Shown: piece by piece, positions 20,317 through 32,621 of the stretch | Layout: each line of letters begins with the position of its first letter | Numbering within the stretch: position 1 is the stretch's first letter | Assembly (NCBI GenBank): GCA_015956445.1 | Contig: WIUZ02000004.1 | Span: 930,001-994,000 of the forward strand | DNA: 64,000 nt | Source: Thelephora terrestris | Lineage: Eukaryota > Basidiomycota > Agaricomycetes > Thelephorales > Thelephoraceae | Direction: 5' to 3' | Notes under the pieces: model-generated | The model's database searches: none | What the model was told of the DNA's origin: nothing | The model's input: the letters and a program-made list of their open reading frames with translations, nothing else | Made by a program: the position numbers and the translations under genes

Positions 20317-21866
20317 TTAATGCATTCGCCTTTCGGCCTGCGAAAGACTAGGGGAGTGACTATGACTTCTTGATCCCATCCTCCGCACGTCTGATGGGTT
20401 TCTAAGCCGAGTGCGCTCGTCTGCATCGTCAAAATCATCCTCTTCGACCTCTGGTAGCTCAGACAGAGCCATGCCATTGACCTCATCTTCGTCAAATATT
20501 GTCCCGTGGGACCGACCAAGGCTATTTTGCCGTCCATGCCGATGTGCGCCAAGTGGGGTCCCAGCAACGCCGTCCCACCCATCAATAGACATCCTTCCCT
20601 GTAAGCTCAGCCTGGGATTGATGATTCCGCTCTCGAGCGCAGAGTGATGATCGCCGTCCGGTTTTCTGGAGATGTTGAGGAGGTGGACTCCGAGGAATGT
20701 GACAATGAAACCGCAGAGCAGGGACAGAGTGTTGGTGCCATCGGTGGTATTAAACCCTTGGAAAAGGATCAGGGAAGCCACAATCGTCGCGCTCGAGAAT
20801 CCAACATAGTACATCGGGTTTACACTATGCAGAAGATCAGCAGCGGGATTAGAGACGGGACGGAGGACGTACACATTCGTGGAGAATGTGTCCAGGGCCT
20901 TATTAAAGTAGTTCATCTGGACCACTATACACATGGCGGTCACAATGCCAAATACATAGGTGCTCGGGTGTGTGAACTGATTGTTCCCAGCAAAGGTGAG
21001 TTTCACCGCAACGCCAAAGCCCTTGATCGACATGACCGATACAGAGCCGACCAGGGAGCAGATGGAGATGTAGATGACAGGGTTTGTGCGCCCATACCGA
21101 GGGGCGACGGCGAAGATCATGAGTACGCTGAATACAGTGACGGTGAAGCAATACAGCATGAAGCCTGTTCGGGTTACGTTGTAGGTGCTGAACTTCACTG
21201 GGGACAAAATTTCTCACCTGGTTGGAGAGCAAAGTGGAGAACCTCATCGACAGTAGCAATTTCCTTGTCTTCTGGGGCGTGGAGAACGATGATCAACGAT
21301 CCAAGTAAGCATAGTGTGCATCCAACCCTGCCGATGTGACCGAGCTCTTCCTTTAGTAAGAACGAAGCTAAAACCGCGCTATTTGATAAGACATGAGTGT
21401 TATTCGGCGAGATATTCAAAGGGCCATGCGCACCCGATAAGCACGCTGAGTGCACCCAGCGGCGTCACTAATATTGGCGGTGCAAACGTGTACGCAGCGA
21501 AGTTGGCAACTGGGGCAATCGTTAGGGTTCTAGGCATGCTTCGTCTCCAGGATCATACCTTCACCGATAACCACTGCATATAGGTGTGAGTTAATTGGTT
21601 TAGAGACACCCAAAGGAGTGAACGCTCACTCGTCACCATTCCTGCCCACCAGATCGGGTTCTTGAGGTAAGAATAATCGTCAGTCGCGTTCACGTAGGCA
21701 GAACTCCTCTCGGCAGCATCGTTTAATCCCTAGTGAGCATAAGGTAAGATACTCGAAAAGAAAGTTGGTCGAACGATGGCACCTTTTTTGTTATGATGAA
21801 ACTGGTTCCAATGGCGACCGAACTTGACACCGCAAGAGCGAGACCGATGTACTTGTCTTCAACCAT
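20317..21866 (-). CDS. NIPA-type magnesium transporter (DUF803)
   Basis: Multi-pass membrane protein of the NIPA family, related to Mg2+ transport in animals. The start [20 protein letters not shown] (21866) is the first membrane segment. An intron follows FIITKK, then [32 protein letters not shown], and later [20 protein letters not shown]. After an intron at about 21230-21180 comes [38 protein letters not shown] and [21 protein letters not shown] 48-nt intron between TNV and VNPMYYVGF is in frame and stop-free, so an unspliced reading would add 16 residues. The hydrophilic tail (about 120 residues) is Ser/Arg/His-rich. Family assignment is strong; substrate is inferred. Divergent from RPT6 with 181 bp between starts. 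Confidence 0.9.
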
Positions 21867-22047
21867 CTCGCTGAATTTTCATGCGATACCCGCTCGACTG
21901 ACGGTCCGCAGCTTTCTGTAGAATCGGGGAGGGGAGGATTGAGGGTGTGGGTCGAGTTTGTCGGTCAATGCCATAGACGCCGCATGACCATTGTCCCATC
22001 GGCCAACTCCGCATTCGTTGCACTTACGCGTACCATCTCGTCCAACA

Positions 22048-23483
22048 ATGTCTGTCATCACCCAGTCTCAGTCTGGCGCGCCGGCAGGCATAAAATCCTA
22101 CTATCAGGCCAAGATAGAGACTGCAGAAATCGAGATCAACCAAAAGACTCAAAACTTGCGCCGATTAGAGGCTCAACGGAACGCCCTAAATGCTCGAGGT
22201 GCGTGACCTCAATCGCACATCTCAACCTTATGGGCTGAGACCTAGCCTAGTCAGACTTCTTCGCGAGGAGCTGCAATTGCTTCATGAGCCTGGTAGCTAC
22301 GTCGGCGAAGTAGTCAAGGTAATGGGCAAGAGCAAAGTCTTGGTCAAGGTTCAGCCAGAGGGAAAATACAGTTCGTGTTCAACCCAGCTTCAATCCCGTA
22401 ATCTCACTGACCAACTCCTTAAGTTGTCGACTGCGATAACGAGATAGACATCAACACCCTCACGCCGAGTTTGCGTGTTGCGCTACGCTCTGATACGTAC
22501 ACCATCCATAAGATCCTCCCAAACAAAGTGGATCCACTCGTATCATTGATGATGGTAGAGAAGGTCCCCGATAGCACCTACGAGATGGTCGGAGGTCTCG
22601 ACAAGCAGATTAAAGAAATTAAGGAAGTTATCGAACTACCGGTCAAACACCCAGAACTTTTCGAGGCCCTTGGAATCGCTCAGCCAAAGGGTGTCCTACT
22701 CTATGGCCCTCCTGGGACCGGGAAGACCCTCCTCGCTCGTGCCGTTGCCCACCACACCGATTGCAAATTCATCCGTGTATCTGGTTCCGAGCTGGTTCAG
22801 AAGTACATCGGAGAGGGAAGTCGTATGGTCCGAGAACTGTTCGTCATGGCCCGTGAACATGCGCCGAGTATTATCTTCATGGACGAAATCGATTCTATCG
22901 GAAGCTCGAGAGGTGACAGTGGATCTGGAGGTGGAGACTCGGAAGTGCAGCGGACGATGTTGGAGCTGCTGAATCAATTGGATGGTTTCGAATCGACGAA
23001 GAACATTAAGGTTATCATGGCCACCAATCGTATCGATATCCTGGACCCGGCCCTCCTCCGGCCGGGTCGAATAGACCGAAAGATCGAGTTCCCGCCCCCC
23101 GGACCGGAAGCTCGAGTTGCAATCCTACGGATTCACTCCCGAAAGGTGAGCAGGATTGTGGTCTCCCTTCCATAACCAATGCTGATCCAGGGATAAACTT
23201 AGATGTCTTTGCAACGTGGAATTAACCTTCGATCGCTCGCTGAAAAGACGGGTCAGTGTTCCGGTGCGGAGGTTCGAGGTATTTGCACGGAAGCGGGCAT
23301 GTATGCCTTGAGGGAGAGACGCCAACATGTGACCCAAGAGGATTTTGAGTTTGCTATTGCGAAGGTGCGCCATCTTACCCTACATATTGAATGACATCCT
23401 AATCATTGATGCTCCTGTTTTGCCTATAGGTGTTGAAGAAGAACCAGGAAGGAAACACGTCTGTCAACAAGCTGTTCTCGTAG
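22048..23483 (+). CDS. RPT6: 26S proteasome regulatory ATPase RPT6 (PSMC5)
   Basis: One of six AAA+ ATPases in the base of the 19S regulatory particle, which unfolds substrates and feeds them into the 20S core. The start [10 protein letters not shown] is followed by a coiled coil ([20 protein letters not shown]). An intron then restores [20 protein letters not shown] and the OB-fold. The Walker A motif GPPGTGKT is near 22710 and the Walker B segment IIFMDEIDS near 22880; the SRH region is [19 protein letters not shown]. Later exons carry [20 protein letters not shown] and end [17 protein letters not shown]. Final residues LFS resemble the hydrophobic C-termini of Rpt proteins. [20 protein letters not shown] is a typical RPT6 block. 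Confidence 0.96.
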
Positions 23484-23609
23484 TCAAACTTTCCGTGTAT
23501 ACTATATTTTATCACTTTTCCGGTTTCGAATCTGGCGTCAGACCATCCCCAGGGCCCACGTGACGACCCTTTCATCCTTCTCAGACTCCGCCACACTTTT
23601 GAACGGGGA

Positions 23610-26600
23610 ATGGTCAACGCCTGCCCATCGCTGTTGGCCACCGGGGCATGCCAGGCTACCAACTGCACTCACAATCATCTGATTAAGTTCTGCGAGAGCT
23701 GCAGGTTAATCTGCCACGATATCCATTCCTACACATCCCATCTCAGGGGGAACAGACACGCCGCAAACCTCAAATGCTCGAGTGTCAACGTTTTCTGCAC
23801 AACGTGTGACAAAAACTTTATCGCTAGCTCGTGGGACTCGCACATTGGAGGTCGGAAGCATCTCAAAGCCTCGGAGAAGGCCGGCACCGTGCCAGAGATC
23901 CAGCCCCAGGAAGGACGACCTCCACCTGGGAGTATTCGTTGCAGGCTTTGTAACAACAATGTCAAGACCGGTGGCTGGGCCACTCATCAATCTGGTCCAA
24001 CCCACCGCAAGAAGGAACAATATTTCCTTCTTAAAGCCGTCTTCGACGTGGCAACCAATGACAAACGGAGTGCGATCATCCTCCCTCCGGAGGAGCTCGA
24101 CTTCGAGATCATAGAGCCTACCGATGCTCGGCGGGGAGTCACCAGGCAACTTACCATCCAGGTGACCGATCCCTCTGTCGAATACAGGATCGTGCAGGTC
24201 ACGATCGCAGGTTCTGCGAGTAAGAGAAACACTGCGTGAGCGAGAGTGATTTGTTTTTTGTGTTGTGCGAACTAATGAAATTTCTCACAGGTTCACGGTA
24301 GAGAAACTCGCAAGAAATCATGTTGTGGGCTACGGCATCGATACTACACTGAACGTCACATGCACGCAGACCAACCGTGGTCGCTTCGAAGCCAGGGTTG
24401 AAGTGCTTTTTGAAGACACCAGATCGAAGGAACGATTCGTGATCGTTCGTCCAGCTCTGGTAGCTATCGGGAATATCGACGAGCACAGGGCTCTCCTACC
24501 CATTGCGCCATATGTAGCCCCTCAAAGACCCGAACAACGGCGGCGTGTCACCGAGGTTGAGGAAGGTGTTGTAAGTTGAACAAGTCCCCAAAAAAACAAA
24601 GGAACTATTTCGCACGTACTTATACCTCCCGTGTTGATAGGTCCCCCCTTTCGAGACATCCATCCCATGGATATCACGTCTCCCATTCTACATGATTCCG
24701 GAGGAACTCTTCGCATTCCTTCGAAAACCGCAACGAAACCTGGTGGAAGAAGCCGGGAAGAACTTTTTGCCAGGACATTTAGGATCCGACACATACGCAC
24801 AATTCTTCCAGGTGCTCCTTTGGTGTGAGGAGTACAAGATCTCGTATGTATCTCCGATCAAACCTTGATGCTATCTCAAACTTATGTGTCCAGGCGTGAT
24901 CTCGAAAAGTTCGACATGACGGATGCCAGAATTGAATACCGGCGCCCATACCATTTGTGAGTACCTTCATCTTCCAAATAATGCCGGAAGTTAATGGATT
25001 TGTTAGCTTATCTGTACCCGGTCTCGCGGAGAAACGCCCAAGCGTGTTGATCGGCGACGAGATCATTGTTCAGCCTGCAGGGGCAACCCAAGGCGGAAAG
25101 TGGTTCTCTGGGTTTGTGCATATAATTGAACGGGACGAAGTTGGTCTCCGTTTCGGCGGGGGATTTCACGGTCTCAACCCGAATGAACGCTTCTACGTCC
25201 GTTTCAAATACAACCGCATCGTCTCTCGTCGAGAACACCATGCCATCAAGGCCACTCCGCCAGTTCCTCGCCTCCATTTTCCGCTCCTGAACCACGTAAA
25301 ACCTCCGACGGCGTTACAAGGGGCAATCACGACCTACAATCCGGATATCGAGACAAACCCCGCACAGAAGCGGGCAGTGTCTTCGATCGTGAGACTCCCC
25401 CCTGGGTCTCCTCCATTCGTCGTCTTTGGACCGTAAGTACTCTTCGTCGGCTCACTCACAAACGGGGAAGTTTTTCACATTGAATATCCCAGTCCTGGGA
25501 CGGGGAAAACTGTCACGATCATTGAAGCCATTCGTCAGCTGCTGCGAAACCCCAACACTGTCGTTTTAGCAAGCGCCCCGAGCAACGCCGCGGCAGACAT
25601 CATTGCATCCCGCTTGAAAGATCACCTGAACCCAGAGCAGCTCTTCCGGTTCTATGCGCCCTCTTACCGGGGTATCACGCCTCCCGGGTTGGCACCGTAC
25701 ACATTCAAAAAGAACAACGTTTTTTCAGTGCACGAGTTGGACAAGATGGGCCGCTTCCGTGTCATCATTACAACGTGCCTTTCCGGTTGTGTTCCCCCCG
25801 GTATCGGATTACCTCGCGGCCATTTCACCCACATCTTCGTCGATGAAGCGGGGCAAGCTTCCGAGCCAGAGTGCCTTGTGCCAGTCACGAATATCTTGGG
25901 GAACGCAACAAACCTGATCTTGTCAGGAGACCCATGTCAGCTTGGGCCAATTATTCACTCACCAATTGCAGTGGAATTTGGGCTGGGGGTGAGCTTTTTG
26001 GAAAGGTTGATGCAGAGTAGCACGTACGACGAACGGGATCAGGATGGGAACACGTAAGTCTAACTCTCATGAAGCGTTGCGCATCGACGTTGTCAACACT
26101 GATCACCTTGGCGCAGCATTGTCAAGTTGGTGAAGAATTTCCGTTCTCATGCCTCGATCCTGCAGTACCCGAACGATTGCTTCTACGGTAACGATCTCGA
26201 GGCGTGCGGCAACCAGGACACCGATTCATTCATCGGGTCGACCCTGCTTCCAAATCCAAACTACCCGGTAATCTTCCATGCGATTCCTGGCTTAGACCAG
26301 CGAGAGGCGAAGTCTCCATCATTCTTCAACGTTGACGAAGTCTTGCAAGTCAAGACTTATGCGGAAGAACTCCATCGGCTCGGTGCAGGTGAGAATTGTG
26401 TACCCTGGCCAAACCCGTTACGTCTTATTAAGACGACTCGACAGTCCCTGATGATGTTGGGATAATCACTCCATATCACGGACAGGTCGTCAAAATACGA
26501 AAAGCTTTAGTGAATACGGCAATGGATAAGGTCAAAGTGGCCAGCGTTGAGGAGTATCAAGGCCAGGTGCGGAAAAAATGCGCATTCCATTCAAGTCAAA

Positions 26601-27061
26601 AGTCGCTTACTCCAGTCTGCAGGAACGGAAAATCATCATAATCTCGACTGTGCGAAGTAGCAGGAGCTACATCGAGACGGATCTCCGTCATACCCTCGGC
26701 TTTGTCTCCAACCCTCGTCGGTTCAACGGTAAAGTGCGCCGCTCGGACTTCGGGGAACATGCTAACCCTTGGAATAGTCGCCGTCACTCGTGCAAAAGCG
26801 CTCCTCATTGTGGTCGGAGATCCAACCACCTTATCATTCGACCCCATATGGAGGAAGTTCTTGGCGTTAATCCACAGGAACGGGGGCTGGACTGGCGAAG
26901 AGATCCCTTGGAATCCGGAGACCGACATCGAGGATGACCAGGTGGAGGAAGCAACGCGCATCGGGATAATCAAGGGCATGCAAGAGCTGGCCGAACGAGT
27001 GGAGGCTCTCACGTTGGACGCAGTGTTTGTGGAACCAGACGATGGCGATGATAGTAGCTGA
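23610..27061 (+). CDS. MOV10/SDE3-like SF1 RNA helicase with N-terminal zinc fingers
   Basis: UPF1-family superfamily 1 helicase; MOV10/Armitage/SDE3 relatives act in small-RNA silencing and mRNA decay. The N-terminus has a CCCH finger (C5, C14, C19, H23), then three CX2C...HX5H-type fingers; the last is CRLCNNNVKTGGWATHQSG with final H. A beta-rich middle region follows. The helicase core shows QKRAV (Q-like motif), Walker [10 protein letters not shown] split by an intron at about 25434-25492, ASAPSNAAADIIASRL (motif Ia), DEAGQASEPE (motif II), SGDPCQLGPI (III), LVKNFRSHASIL (IV), ITPYHGQV and ASVEEYQGQE (V), and VAVTRAKALLIVVGDP (VI). The tail is acidic (FVEPDDGDDSS). At least eight introns. 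All catalytic motifs are intact. A role in RNA silencing is inferred from the family. Confidence 0.9.
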
Positions 27062-28646
27062 GTAACGAGTACTGAGAATCCGTAGGGGAATGGACTTGAA
27101 TGTATTTGACTATATTTTCTGAATGCAGAACGTTCCACGTTCTCCCTCGCGTGTACCCGCGACAGGATCGAACGGGCCGAGTCGAGACGGCCGCTCGGGG
27201 GCTGGGTCTGAGATCCGGTTCGCTTATTTTTCTGAGGCACGAATGTTGCTGCAACTTTTCTGGTCCGGATCATAGCCGTTAGTCGTTGGACACTTGGCGT
27301 TGGTCTTGCACTAAATTTCTGGCCTATTCGGAGGTCTCCTTGGTAAGTACGGAGTGGATACCCGTATCTGACCCCAGCCACCTGCTTTAGTTTCACTCCA
27401 CTATTGCGTATGGCGGGGCGGAAAGTTCAATGTCGCGGTAGGCGCCGCTGCGGCCTCGTGCTCTCCTTCCATACTTGCTGCCGACCATCGCAACCTACGC
27501 GCGCAATGAACGTGTATTCTCGGAAGAGGCCGCTCTAGCGGCGGCAAATTCTGGAGAATGTAGTTGAAACATTGGCAGTGAATGGAATTGTACCCTCTAC
27601 CCAGGTCTAGAATTCGACTGCCGGCATTCACTCACGCCCCAGCGCGATCATATGGCGTTTGTCCCGGTTACGAGGCCCGGAGCTCTCGTTTTCACTTGGC
27701 TGATCCGATTCCGGACACAGACAACGATCCAGAGTCGCAATCGTTCAATTCAGCCTGTTATCACAGGTTACTTCGCGTGGAAAGGACGGCAAGTGTGGGT
27801 GAGGTAGGTTCGACATGTGGTAATCGCCGTCTGCTCTTGACAAATAATTCACCCATCGTTTTCTGAAGGGGATGTCACTCAACGTCTGGAACTCACCTGA
27901 CCGACCGTCGCCGTGAATAGAGCGTCTCCGACGCGTTGGGGGACCGGATTCTATGGGAAGAACCCGCTGCAGACCGCTGCAGCGCCAGCTGTGTTATCTG
28001 CCACTATCTATGCCTGCTTATCAGACGGGCAACCGCATGGTTCGAGGATTAAATTAGATCAAAGCGAGATTGGAGTGACAAGATATGAGTGTTGTGCTGC
28101 CGTGCGCTGTTTCTCGACATTCGGCGGCCGTCCCTTACACCACGGTCCCAATGTCCACCTAGGCAGGTACATTCGCTTATATGCGTGGTTCGGGTGTTGC
28201 TCACGGACGGATGTTGTTTAGCCTTTCGGATCAAGCAATGATGTAGCCGTAGGCGTTTGATATGAAGGGCCTCAGTGAGTATGTAATCGACACCCCGCCG
28301 CATCAGGAGCCGCGGGGTTGATGATTAGGTCATGGAGGATCATCGTTGCCTTGTCCCGTTTCCCAGGAGCTGATGCAGATGGGCGATATAGGGGGTGCAA
28401 ATCTGGGACAGCAGATAACATTCGATCTGGGGAGTGTTAAGATCAGGGTAGCCCATGCCCAAACCACGTTATAGTGGAGGTGTATTAAAAAACCTTACGT
28501 TTGTTCAACAACTAATGAGATGCTGGGGATACATGTGACGACGTCTGTTAGCGAACGTGAAGTTCCCCATGGGGATAAGGTCGCGTTTTGGGTTATACAG
28601 TAGTGTGTGCTACAAGTCCATGATGAGGATGTGACTATCCAGATGT
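27062..28646. other. Intergenic region with no gene recognised
   Basis: 1.6 kb between the helicase stop and the end of a minus-strand gene. Open frames here (for example 27582-27866, 27913-28221 and minus 27401-27631) show no family signature or spliced continuity. No tRNA-like A/B boxes, long repeats or transposon ends were seen. It may hold 3' UTRs, a fast-evolving gene or a non-coding RNA. Confidence 0.4.
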
Positions 28647-29457
28647 TCAGATACCATACTTCTTCTGCAACGAGGCCCATGCGCGAGAGGCATCGGGAAT
28701 GGCGGCAGCAAAGTCGTTCATGTCTTGCTCTGGTATTCGATTGATGTCGATTTTGTCCCAATAACGATTCAAGAGGTAGGTGATTTCCCTAGCGTCTGGC
28801 TCGGACTGCCGACTGTGCACGGAAATTAAGTTGACTGTTTCAAGGGAGACTGTGAAAAGATGGAAAGGACTCACATGGTCCAGGATTTGAGTTTTGCTCG
28901 AATATATTCCGCGACAGATAGGAATGGGAGACCCCGGACGTTCATTATAGTGTTTGCGTCAAGGCGTCGTGGGCCCTCTTCCCCAGCAGAGAGGATCTCG
29001 ATCTCATGTTATCAAACTGCAGTGTGAATGCGTGCATGTGGGGGAATAGGCGTTACCAGACATACTTCTATTGGGGGGATGAAGCGGTGGTATTTTACGT
29101 GTAACCTGCGAAGACGAGTGGTTGTGGGTACAGAGGGAGAGGCGAGGGGAAAGGAGCTTCGAACCGGTCAGACCAGGGGGACGAGGTGGTTGAGAAATCT
29201 TCCGCGGAGCGGAGGGCATCACGGACGAGGCGGAACGGATGTGGTGTCCCGCCTTGCACGATGCACGAAATTTGCTGGGGGAGAGAAACGGTCAGGAACG
29301 TTGGAGGTTCGGCGACAAAGGCACGTACAGCGGCGAGGGGCTGGTTGGCGAGTAAGGATATTAATACATCACCGTAGAAGGCATGGGGGACTCCCCGAGT
29401 CTGGAGGACAGCAGAGAGAGCGGAGGCAGCTTCTAGTAATCTGCGTGTTTCGTGCAT
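28647..29457 (-). CDS. Nucleotidyltransferase-like conserved fungal protein
   Basis: Four exons, 29457-29165, 29105-29057, 29002-28875 and 28812-28647, join in phase to give 211 residues. The N-terminus MHETRRLLEAASALSAVLQT, then GVPHAFYGDVLISLLA resembles the first helix and strand of fungal nucleotidyltransferase-fold proteins. Later blocks are IPPIEVCL, IEILSAGEEGPRRLDANTIM, RGLPFLSVAEYIRAKLKSW and YWDKIDINRIPEQDMNDF, ending SLQKKYGI. I recall this C-terminal pattern from Agaricomycete hypothetical proteins. The catalytic G-[GS]-x(n)-D-x-[DE] motif of active nucleotidyltransferases is not evident, so it may be inactive or the fold assignment may be wrong. No partner gene is obvious. Confidence 0.65.
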
Positions 29458-30138
29458 TGGAGGAGGGGGACATGGGACGTAAGGGAAGCGAGTGGGAGGT
29501 AGATATAGAGGTCAAAGTCCGACAGACAGAACGAGAGGCGAATATATCGAGGAACATACCAGCGTGATTTGGACGGCTTAGGCCGTGCTGGATGATGGTT
29601 TTGTCTCCGGGGTCTGGACGTGATTATGAAAAAAAATCGGATGTGGGGAGACCAATTAACATTCGGCAATCGCGGTTAAGTCCGGGCGTAAGCCTCTTCA
29701 AAGGTCTAGCCCAAGAGAGCATAGAATGCCTCCATCCTCCGTGAGCGGTCGGAGGTGGTCACATGTACCACAGGATACGCGTGTGGGCCCGGGGTCAGTA
29801 GACGACCTGAGGCATCTACGACACTGCCACTACGAGCGTTTCATCACCCGGGGTTCTACCCAGCAGATGGCCGGTAGTGTCCTGCGTTAGAGGCAACCAA
29901 CTTTGACTGTTCCAGTCCACCCGGGGAATGGATCGAGGTTATCCTCCTCACTTGTACTACGCCCGGCCCAGCGCTACGGAAGTAGACACCCGATAGTTTA
30001 CGTAATGGCCTCAGTCTCTCTTCCGCGTACACCTATTACTCTCCCCAGCTCCGTCTCCCCCGACAGTCGACGTTCAGCGGATACCCTCGTCTGCTGTAAA
30101 CTCGCTCTGCTTAGTCTAGAGAACGTCTTCGAACGCGC
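29458..30138. other. Intergenic region upstream of MRS2
   Basis: 680 bp between two divergent genes. It may contain the true MRS2 start or a 5' exon (an ATG at 29903 opens a 91-codon frame), but none is supported by conservation. No other structure seen. Confidence 0.35.
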
Positions 30139-32282
30139 ATGCATGCGTCCTTCACTCAGATCTTCTCCAGCCATGTGATGGGACGTGTACCATTGGTCCG
30201 CTTCTCAAAGTCATTCACATCCAGAGCCAATCCCTACCAGGGTCATCTGTCGCCCTCCCACTCAACTCGTGTTCTTTCTCTCCGGATGACCAGCTGCAAC
30301 CCAATCAATTTGTCACGTCTGGCCCTCCCGGTCCGATACCTCTGGAGTTGGCAGCAGCCTCGGCTTCGCCTTCCCTCGCAGGTACTTGCAGATGAACAAG
30401 AGGAAGCCATCAGAGCAAACCTCTTGGAAGTTGCATACAAGGGAAGGCAACCCGGGGACATGATGCTCAGATGTAAAGTCTTGTCAATATTTTCCCACTT
30501 GCCTTTGAAATTGATCACAGGTTTTGATAATAGGCACAATTCTTGACTCAGGAGGTATATAGTTCTATCCCCTCGTTGAGTACTGCTTTTACGTTTCCTC
30601 ACCAGGGAATGTGAAGACGATCTCGGGTCAGTTCAAAAAGTCGGATCTATGTGCGGAACATCGATTGAACGTAAGTAAACCTCCAGCCTCTAATTCCCCG
30701 CACGTGTGAGTCCTTCAACACGATCCAGGCCCGTGATTTGCGAAAGTTCGATTCCCGTGTCCCCAACCTTGTGCCCACGCTACTTGTGCGTGAAGAAGCC
30801 ATCCTGGTTCGTGCAAGCCAGCAACAACATCTGTGTTTCCATCTAACTTTAACTTGCAAAAGGTCAACATTCTTCACGTCCGTGCGCTCATAAAATCTGA
30901 CGCCGTACTACTCTTTGACACCTACGGTTCCGTTAACTCAAAGTTGCAATCCTCCTTCCTCTATCACCTCGAGGTGAGGCGCCCACGTGCCCCATACAGA
31001 TCGACACTGATGTTTTTCGGTTTGGCATCAGCACAACCTGAAAGCCAAAGGAACAGGGCTGCAATATGAGTTCCGGTACGTGTCCTAAAACGCTCCATCG
31101 CGATCCGAAGATCATCCACCTAACATATCTAGTGCCCCCCAGAGCGCTCGAATCCATCCTCCTATCCGTACTTAGCGCACTTGACACTGAGATGTCATTT
31201 ATCCGGCAGCTCATCGGGAACCTCTTGGCCGAATTGGACGATGATATCGATCGGGACAAGTTCATGCGTCTTTTGCATAGATCCCGAAAATTGACTAGCT
31301 TTCAAAATAGGGCCAAGCTTGTAAGTGCCTCGTGTCTTGTGTACCCTAAATCTTTCAAAGCCGAATAGAAGCGAGTGTATTAATCGCCTCAACTCTATCC
31401 TTCTTTGCGCCGCAGGTACAAGAGGCTCTTGAAGAAGTTTTAGAGCAGGGTACGTTTCACCATTGTAATCGGCCGTGGATCGTAACTATTTGGCTGATCC
31501 GAGTTCCGTAAACCAGATGAGGATCTTGTGGCGATGTATCTTACGGACAGGAAAAACGGCGTGCAACGAGAACCGAGCGACCATCAGGAGTTGGAGGTCC
31601 TTCTAGAGTCATTTGCTAAGCAAGTCGAGGAGATCGTGAATGAAACTGATACCACCCAGGTGCGCGCAGTCTCCTCCCACGCGGTCAACTGATCATGTGT
31701 ACCGACCGAGTCGGTTCCGTTCCTTTGTAGAGTAATATACAGTCTACTCAAGAGATCGTGGAACTGATTCTCGACTCCAACCGAAATGCGCTCCTCACGC
31801 TAGACCTTAAGGTGGGTGTAACCCCTTCTGGATCAAACTCCAAGGTTAGTGTGGAACTCAAAGGCGTCATCGTGTAGATTTCCATCATCACCATGGGATT
31901 AGGGGTTGGGACCCTCCTTGCAGGCTTGTTCGGGATGAACGTGCGTGAACTTTGAGTTTTGCTTCTCGTCGCTTTACTACAGGCATATTGAAAAAAAAAA
32001 CTCTTTGCAGCTAACCTCCCATCTGGAAGAGGACAGTTACGCGTTCTTCGTCATGAGTGGTTTATCCGTCGCGTTCGCCGGCATCTTTTCCATGTACGCT
32101 ATACGAAGGTCTGGGCTTCACCTCTGTTCCTGGACCCGCAACTTCTTACCGACCTCGTGGTCATTCCCAGACTACACCAGATTCGCAAAGTAGGGCTGCT
32201 ATCAGACAGCAAGCCGACGCCTCCCCGAAGACCGTGGATCCCCCTTCCTTTACGTCGTCGGACGCAGAATAATTGGCTGTGA
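30139..32282 (+). CDS. MRS2: Mitochondrial magnesium channel MRS2/LPE10 (CorA family)
   Basis: CorA-type Mg2+ channel of the mitochondrial inner membrane. The core begins VLADEQEEAIRANLLE, then GRQPGDMMLRC; introns are removed to give TILDSGGNVKTISGQF, SDLCAEHRLNARDLRKFDSR, NILHVRALIKSDAVLLFD and ALESILLSVLSALDTEMSF. Long helices follow (LVQEALEEVLEQDEDLVAMY, then FAKQVEEIVNETD). The first membrane helix ends in the signature GLFGMN, with an intron exactly after the Asn. The second is FFVMSGLSVAFAGIFSMYAI. A last intron with acceptor ttcccag gives RRLHQIRKVGLL and a basic tail ending RRRTQNNWL at 32282. The N-terminus is unresolved: Met at 30139 heads an Arg-rich region that could be a mitochondrial presequence, and one more intron near 30330 is possible. 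Confidence 0.86.
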
Positions 32283-32621
32283 CGCCTCTATGACTTGATA
32301 ATATAGTTATCGTACACGCTATGTTACGTCTCAGTTATAATTGTCATCCTAGCTCCGCCTTTCCAATATAATTCGTGCACGCGATCAGGCATAATGAAGA
32401 CGAGTTGTCTACTGGTGGGAAAACTGAAAATCAAGAACATTGGGGGTAAAATAGGCCGGGAATTGGCGGATGAAGTAAAGCGGGAGAGGTGATTACAATG
32501 ATGTCAGAATATGAGACTTTCATGAAGTAGTTCGTCCAGCGCATCATCATCGGGGGCCGCGTCTGCAACATCCAACTGGACATGTGCGAGCCCCAATAAC
32601 CGTGTTCCATCAGAAAACGTC
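32283..32621. other. Convergent 3' region between MRS2 and the OSBP gene
   Basis: 339 bp between two convergent stop codons, expected to be 3' UTRs. A-rich stretch near 32400-32460. Nothing else seen. Confidence 0.5.

Noticed and set aside
26596-27396. 266-codon minus-strand open frame
   Set aside because: It lies antisense to helicase exons carrying motif VI and the acidic tail; its translation has no family features. Shadow frame.
30739-30749. tRNA B-box-like GTTCGATTCCC
   Set aside because: It is inside the MRS2 exon encoding KFDSRVPN, and no A box or acceptor-stem complementarity is present nearby.
32110-32193. Premature MRS2 stop after YAIRR (reading FAK then stop)
   Set aside because: The alternative acceptor ttcccag restores RRLHQIRKVGLL, the basic motif expected after the last membrane helix.
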